Source: Scortum barcoo (Eukaryota; Chordata; Actinopteri; Centrarchiformes; Terapontidae). From it: a stretch of DNA of 64,000 bases. Location of the stretch: contig CM041546.1 in the NCBI GenBank assembly GCA_023238725.1, positions 21,398,085 through 21,462,084 on the forward strand, written 5' to 3'. Positions 63,057-64,000 of the stretch are shown one piece after another. The position numbers were made by a program, and so were the translations under genes. The notes under the pieces were generated by a model. That model saw only the letters and a program-made list of their open reading frames with translations. It did no database searches and had not been told where the DNA came from. Position 1 is the first letter of the stretch. Each line of letters opens with the position of its first letter.

Positions 63057-64000
63057 CCCTCCCCTTCTGTCTGCCTGCCTCTCAGCAAAATTATTATCAC
63101 TCTAAAAAAACACACACACACATACACACTAGCCGTGAACATGCACAGATGCAGGAGCAAGTGCAGCCACATGCAAGTATATGCGCATTCTTTGCATGAA
63201 CACTTATGGAAAAACATGACACGCATTGAAAAAGTACATGAGCTGATTGCAGGAGAAGTGCACCCATGTAAACGCACACTCAAAAGGTAGCTGCATATTC
63301 CCTACGGCAAAAGTACTGCCCCCCCCCCCTTGCATACAGTACACATATACTCCCCGGCTCATTCAAAGGCAGCCATGCATGTACAGAGACAAGAGAGCAA
63401 ACAAGCGAACAGCCATTAGGGATACACTGAGAATATCACAGCATGGGATTTCATCATCAAATCTTATGTCATTTTGCGAGTGTGTTGCAGGGCTCACATG
63501 AGGATCCTATGTCTGACTTACACAAGGCAAACAGGAAGTCGGGCAGGGAGGCTTTCTTTTGCCGGTGACAGCGACCCTGTTCCACACAGCTTGTCACAGA
63601 GGGAAGGGAAGTGTCCACTGCTGCTCGTAGCCCTTTAATTCAAACACAGAGCCGGCTCTGTCTGTCCTCAGGTTCAAAAGAGAATGAGAGGAGGGAGAGG
63701 GTGTTGGCAGCGTGTGTGTGTGTGTGTGTGTGGTAGGTGGGCAGGAAAAGGTGCCTAAAGTCTGTGTATGTTGTGTATATGCTGGTGCGTACGCCTGCCT
63801 GTGTATCAGCCAGCCTCGCTGTATACACTGTCACACACTGCAATTTGAAGCCACCTCTGTTGTGCTTTACATTGTGTCGCCTGCTGCATTTGTAACAAAA
63901 GCTGCTTGTACTCATGCATATATGGTGTCCAATGGCGCTAGTTAGAAAGAACACTTGTATAACAAACATCCTTTTTACTGACTTCTCTAGTATCGCTTCC

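Larger units (their letters stand above)
58521..64000. other. Gene-free 5' flank of znf516
   Basis: I see no coding candidate. The region is rich in CA/TG, GATA, (A)n and (TCC)n repeats and includes the 3' tail of a retroelement near 60.0 kb. The open frames here are repeat artefacts or short chance frames. Confidence 0.6.

Overview
The window is vertebrate nuclear DNA and almost certainly comes from a ray-finned (teleost) fish. Coding exons are sparse and interrupted by GT-AG introns. Dinucleotide microsatellites (CA/TG, GA/TC) are very dense. Several segments look like repeat families that I know from perch-like and other teleost genomes. I see no prokaryotic features.

I recognise one gene, and it runs on the minus strand across most of the window: the fish orthologue of ZNF516, a C2H2 zinc-finger transcription factor. 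From 5' to 3' on the minus strand the layout is as follows. An upstream flank lies at about 58.5-64 kb. Two candidate non-coding first exons with donor sites end at 58080 and 55148. A first intron of about 25 kb follows. The long first coding exon is 30518-28760 (start codon plus seven fingers). The second is 25283-23947 (two fingers, a degenerate CtBP-type motif, polyglutamine and low-complexity tail). The third is 20192-20086 (one finger). The last is 15457-15261 (one finger and the stop). A 3' UTR of about 3.3 kb ends at a good AATAAA signal at 11958-11953. The remaining 11.9 kb is a gene-free 3' flank with some conserved-looking non-coding stretches.

All splice phases agree with one model of 11 fingers and about 1,129 residues, close to the roughly 1,160 residues I remember for the human protein. 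As written, however, the sequence breaks the reading frame twice. One break is an exact 8-bp tandem duplication in the second coding exon (24403-24418). The other is a net two-base gain inside the finger of the third coding exon (about 20102-20109). The first break alone gives a premature stop at 24334-24336 and a product of about 902 residues that lacks the last two fingers. These may be assembly errors, polymorphisms or real C-terminal decay of the gene.

The 3' end has an unusual splicing layout. Both final introns end in UG repeats. The third coding exon is a phase 1-1 cassette that can be skipped in frame, and a polypyrimidine block of about 520 nt (on the transcript strand) lies in the intron after it. 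The last exon is also open in a second frame that resembles the human C-terminus as I remember it. I found no wholly new biological system. The frame lesions together with this splicing layout are the most interesting signal.
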